Assembly (NCBI GenBank): GCA_031277535.1
Contig: JAITMD010000010.1
Location: 124,001-188,000, forward strand
Source of the DNA: Flavobacteriaceae bacterium
Lineage (GTDB): Bacteria > Bacteroidota > Bacteroidia > Flavobacteriales > Flavobacteriaceae
Direction of reading: 5' to 3'
Length of the DNA: 64,000 nucleotides
Positions 61,896-64,000 of this stretch are shown here, piece by piece. Made by a program: the position numbers and the translations under genes. Numbering within the stretch: the stretch's first letter is position 1; each line of letters starts with the position of its first letter. The notes beneath the pieces were generated by a model that was not told the origin of the DNA, made no database searches, and worked only from the letters and a program-made list of their open reading frames with translations.

Positions 61896-62804
61896 ATGAT
61901 AATGGAAGAAAAATTCAAAACAATCTTATCAAAGTATCTAACACATATTGCTTCTAAAAAAGAAAACACTATTGTAGATCAGTTTGTAGATCAATTACAG
62001 CAAGGAGTATACCACATAAAATCCAAAGAAATAGAACAACAATTAAAAGCACAGTTTTATCATTCTTTACTAAACCAGACTATTAGAAAGAGAAAACGCA
62101 AAAAAAACAAAATACTATTTTCTCTATCTATCATTACTTGTCTTTTGCTAGGTGGAACCTCTTATTTCTACTTCAACACTATTCAAGAAAAAACCTATTA
62201 TACTATCAATCAACCTACAACAATAGAGTTAGAAGACCACACCTTAGTAACGTTATACCCATCAAGTAATATTACAGTTACCCAAAACTACAATGAAAAC
62301 GACCGAACAATCAACTTAACAGGTAAAGCATTCTTTCAGGTAACAAAAGATTCACTAAGGCCTTTTATTGTTCAATCATCAAAATTCAAAACTACTGTTT
62401 TAGGTACCTCATTCTTGGTAGATGATACAACAGAACTATCTGAAGTAAAAGTAAAAACAGGAAAAGTAAAGGTAAATATCCCAAATCAGACTGATTATGT
62501 TATTCTATATCCTAATGAGAAAGTAATGAATCTGAACAATCATTTAACGAAGTACAATGCTACTAATGAGCAGTTATCTACCAATACTGCAATCCTACAA
62601 ATGAATGATACTTCTTTCGAGCATTGGAAACAGATTATTGAAAGCGAATTCAACATTCGCATATATACGAAAAACAGTCAACTACAATATATCAAAATTA
62701 CTGGTGACTATCGAAATAGTAGTCTAAACGACATATTAGATAGTTTCTGCTTCATCAACAATTTGTCTTACTCAATAAACAACAACGTAATAACTATTAA
62801 CTAA
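61896..62804 (+). CDS. FecR family anti-sigma factor
   Basis: A 302-residue single-pass protein: N-terminal cytosolic sigma-binding region, a helix at about 71-90 (KILFSLSIITCLLLGGTSYF), a periplasmic FecR domain (about 105-205, EDHTLVTLYPSSNITVTQNY) and a C-terminal STN-like DUF4974 region (DTSFEHWKQIIESEFNIRIY). It should hold the preceding sigma factor until the neighbouring TonB receptor signals. A second ATG at 61902 is possible. Confidence 0.92.
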   Translation: MIMEEKFKTILSKYLTHIASKKENTIVDQFVDQLQQGVYHIKSKEIEQQLKAQFYHSLLNQTIRKRKRKKNKILFSLSIITCLLLGGTSYFYFNTIQEKTYYTINQPTTIELEDHTLVTLYPSSNITVTQNYNENDRTINLTGKAFFQVTKDSLRPFIVQSSKFKTTVLGTSFLVDDTTELSEVKVKTGKVKVNIPNQTDYVILYPNEKVMNLNNHLTKYNATNEQLSTNTAILQMNDTSFEHWKQIIESEFNIRIYTKNSQLQYIKITGDYRNSSLNDILDSFCFINNLSYSINNNVITIN

Positions 62805-62814
62805 TTATATAACT

Positions 62815-64000
62815 ATGCTTACTAATCCTAACTTAAGGACAAAAATTCGCTTGCACATTATTTGTGGACTCCTGATAGGTTCACAAAGCTTGTATGCAAC
62901 AAGTCAGAATGCTGTTGCTACTCCAATAGCAACCAGCATTTCTCTAAACAGCAATAAAAGTACTATTGCTACGATTTTTAAAAAGATAGAAGAGCAAACC
63001 TCATACAAGGTTGTTTTCTCTCCTACTGTGATAAATCTACAAACAAGCATTACCTTATCGCAGTCCAACAACGACTTAAATGTATTGCTACATGCTGTTG
63101 CAGAAAATACAGCTACATCGTATAAGATAAAGAACAATCTTATCTCATTTAAAAAGAACGAAAACAAAACAGAGCAAAAAGTACAAACTACTCAGATTGT
63201 AAAAGGCAAAATTGTCGATCAAGCAGGTCAAGCTTTGCCAGGTGCTGTAATTGCAGTTCAAGGCAAATCCATTAGTACATCAGCAGACTTAGAAGGTCGT
63301 TTTTCTATTTCAGCAAAAACAGGGGAAGACAAACTTGTAATATCTTTTATTGGTTTTTCTACTAAAGTGGTAGCTGCACAGTCAGATCTATACATTCAGT
63401 TAGCCGAAAGTTCTAACGATTTGGACGAAATTGTGGTAGTTGGATATGGTACACAACAAAAAAAGTTAGTATCAACAGCTATCGAAAAACTAAGTATTAA
63501 TCAAGATAATATGCGTACTGTGGCTTCTCCTGTAGAACTACTACAAGGAAGAATGGCTGGAGTAAATATTAATACAAGTTCTGGAAATTTAGGTACTGGT
63601 GAACGTGTTTCTATACGTGGTATTTCTTCCATTAGTGCAAGCAATGAGCCATTGTATGTAATAGATGGGATACCACTATACAATCCAAGCGCCGAATTGT
63701 ATGGTATGGGAGAACCTATGAGCTCCTTAAGTACCTTAAACTTAAAAGATATAGAATCTGTAGAGGTTCTAAAAGACGCCGCTGCATCTGCCATCTATGG
63801 TTCAAGAGCTAATAATGGGGTTATTATTATCACCACTAAAAATGGCAAAAAGAATAGTACTAATATAACTTTTAACTTCAATACTGGTTATTCTGAATTT
63901 GCCAATAAAAACAAAATTAAAATATCTGACTCTAAAACGTATATTGCCCAATACAACGAAGGAGCAGACAACTACAACAGACAATACAATCTGCAAGTAG
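62815..64000 (+). CDS. SusC/RagA-family TonB-dependent receptor (C-terminus outside window)
   Basis: The frame from 62815 is open to the window end (395 residues). Order: signal peptide (about residue 30), an STN/secretin-like signalling domain (about 50-115, STIATIFKKIEEQTSYKVVF), a carboxypeptidase-like domain (TQIVKGKIVDQAGQALPG), a TonB box region (DEIVVVGYGTQQKK) and a plug ending in AASAIYGSRANNGVIIITTK. Together with the sigma/anti-sigma pair this is a trans-envelope signalling uptake system, likely for a glycan or peptide. A SusD gene would be expected next, outside the window. Confidence 0.93.
   Translation, partial: MLTNPNLRTKIRLHIICGLLIGSQSLYATSQNAVATPIATSISLNSNKSTIATIFKKIEEQTSYKVVFSPTVINLQTSITLSQSNNDLNVLLHAVAENTATSYKIKNNLISFKKNENKTEQKVQTTQIVKGKIVDQAGQALPGAVIAVQGKSISTSADLEGRFSISAKTGEDKLVISFIGFSTKVVAAQSDLYIQLAESSNDLDEIVVVGYGTQQKKLVSTAIEKLSINQDNMRTVASPVELLQGRMAGVNINTSSGNLGTGERVSIRGISSISASNEPLYVIDGIPLYNPSAELYGMGEPMSSLSTLNLKDIESVEVLKDAAASAIYGSRANNGVIIITTKNGKKNSTNITFNFNTGYSEFANKNKIKISDSKTYIAQYNEGADNYNRQYNLQV

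Overview
The window is AT-rich DNA from a member of the Bacteroidota, most likely the family Flavobacteriaceae (a Myroides-like organism is my best guess, made on gene content and not tested). The supporting signs are Bacteroidota-type promoters (TTG-N19/20-TAnnTTTG) with almost no Shine-Dalgarno sequences, lineage-typical proteins (DUF5686, DUF4290, FecI/FecR/SusC, a NtrC-like regulator without a DNA-binding domain), many signal peptides ending in xAQ or xSQ, and many long perfect hairpin terminators between genes. Most of the window is chromosomal core; accessory or decaying DNA lies at about 27.3-32.6 kb and 49-57.5 kb.

Layout. 1-6.3 kb: a partial outer-membrane barrel, aroQ, a DUF5686 outer-membrane protein, then murA-DUF4290 and a DUF493 gene on the minus strand. 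6.4-12.7 kb: a small ATPase, recQ-fmt, HU, YqgE, a class IV aminotransferase, a START-like protein and tRNA-Met. 13-20 kb: two hypotheticals, a one-domain DEAD-box relative, a sigma-54-type regulator, a NatAB-like ABC exporter, dnaJ and grpE. 20-27.3 kb: a TIGR01777 epimerase with a DUF4442 protein, a PadR/PspC pair, two envelope lipoproteins and htpG. 27.3-32.6 kb: a HxlR regulator divergent from a hydrolase/MFS pair and bracketed by a repeated hairpin, a gene-poor kilobase with decayed frames, a membrane protein and an EamA transporter. 32.6-41 kb: two large secreted repeat-protein paralogues, then a DUF2089 regulator, membrane proteins and a secreted hydrolase.

41-49.2 kb: a VOC protein, a second HxlR regulator, a B12-type radical SAM enzyme with an unusual CX4CX2C cluster motif, a methyltransferase, an AraC regulator, and an operon of two cytochrome bd-like membrane proteins that each carry a C-terminal c-type haem domain, followed by a 55-residue one-helix membrane protein. 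This last operon is the best candidate in the window for an under-described system. 49.2-57.4 kb: DoxX, a beta-barrel, a Crp/Fnr regulator, envelope proteins, a propeller protein, a VOC protein, a SUKH protein and a sulfide:quinone oxidoreductase-like flavoprotein with a perfect Crp/Fnr-type palindrome upstream; at least two pseudogenes lie here. 57.4-64 kb: folD, ffh, a two-domain lipoprotein, and an ECF sigma / FecR anti-sigma / SusC-type TonB receptor set that runs off the window end.

Readings drawn directly from sequence include a MurA whose fosfomycin-target cysteine is aspartate, a DnaJ with only two of the four zinc-binding CxxCxGxG repeats, and a regulator with GAFTSA in place of GAFTGA.
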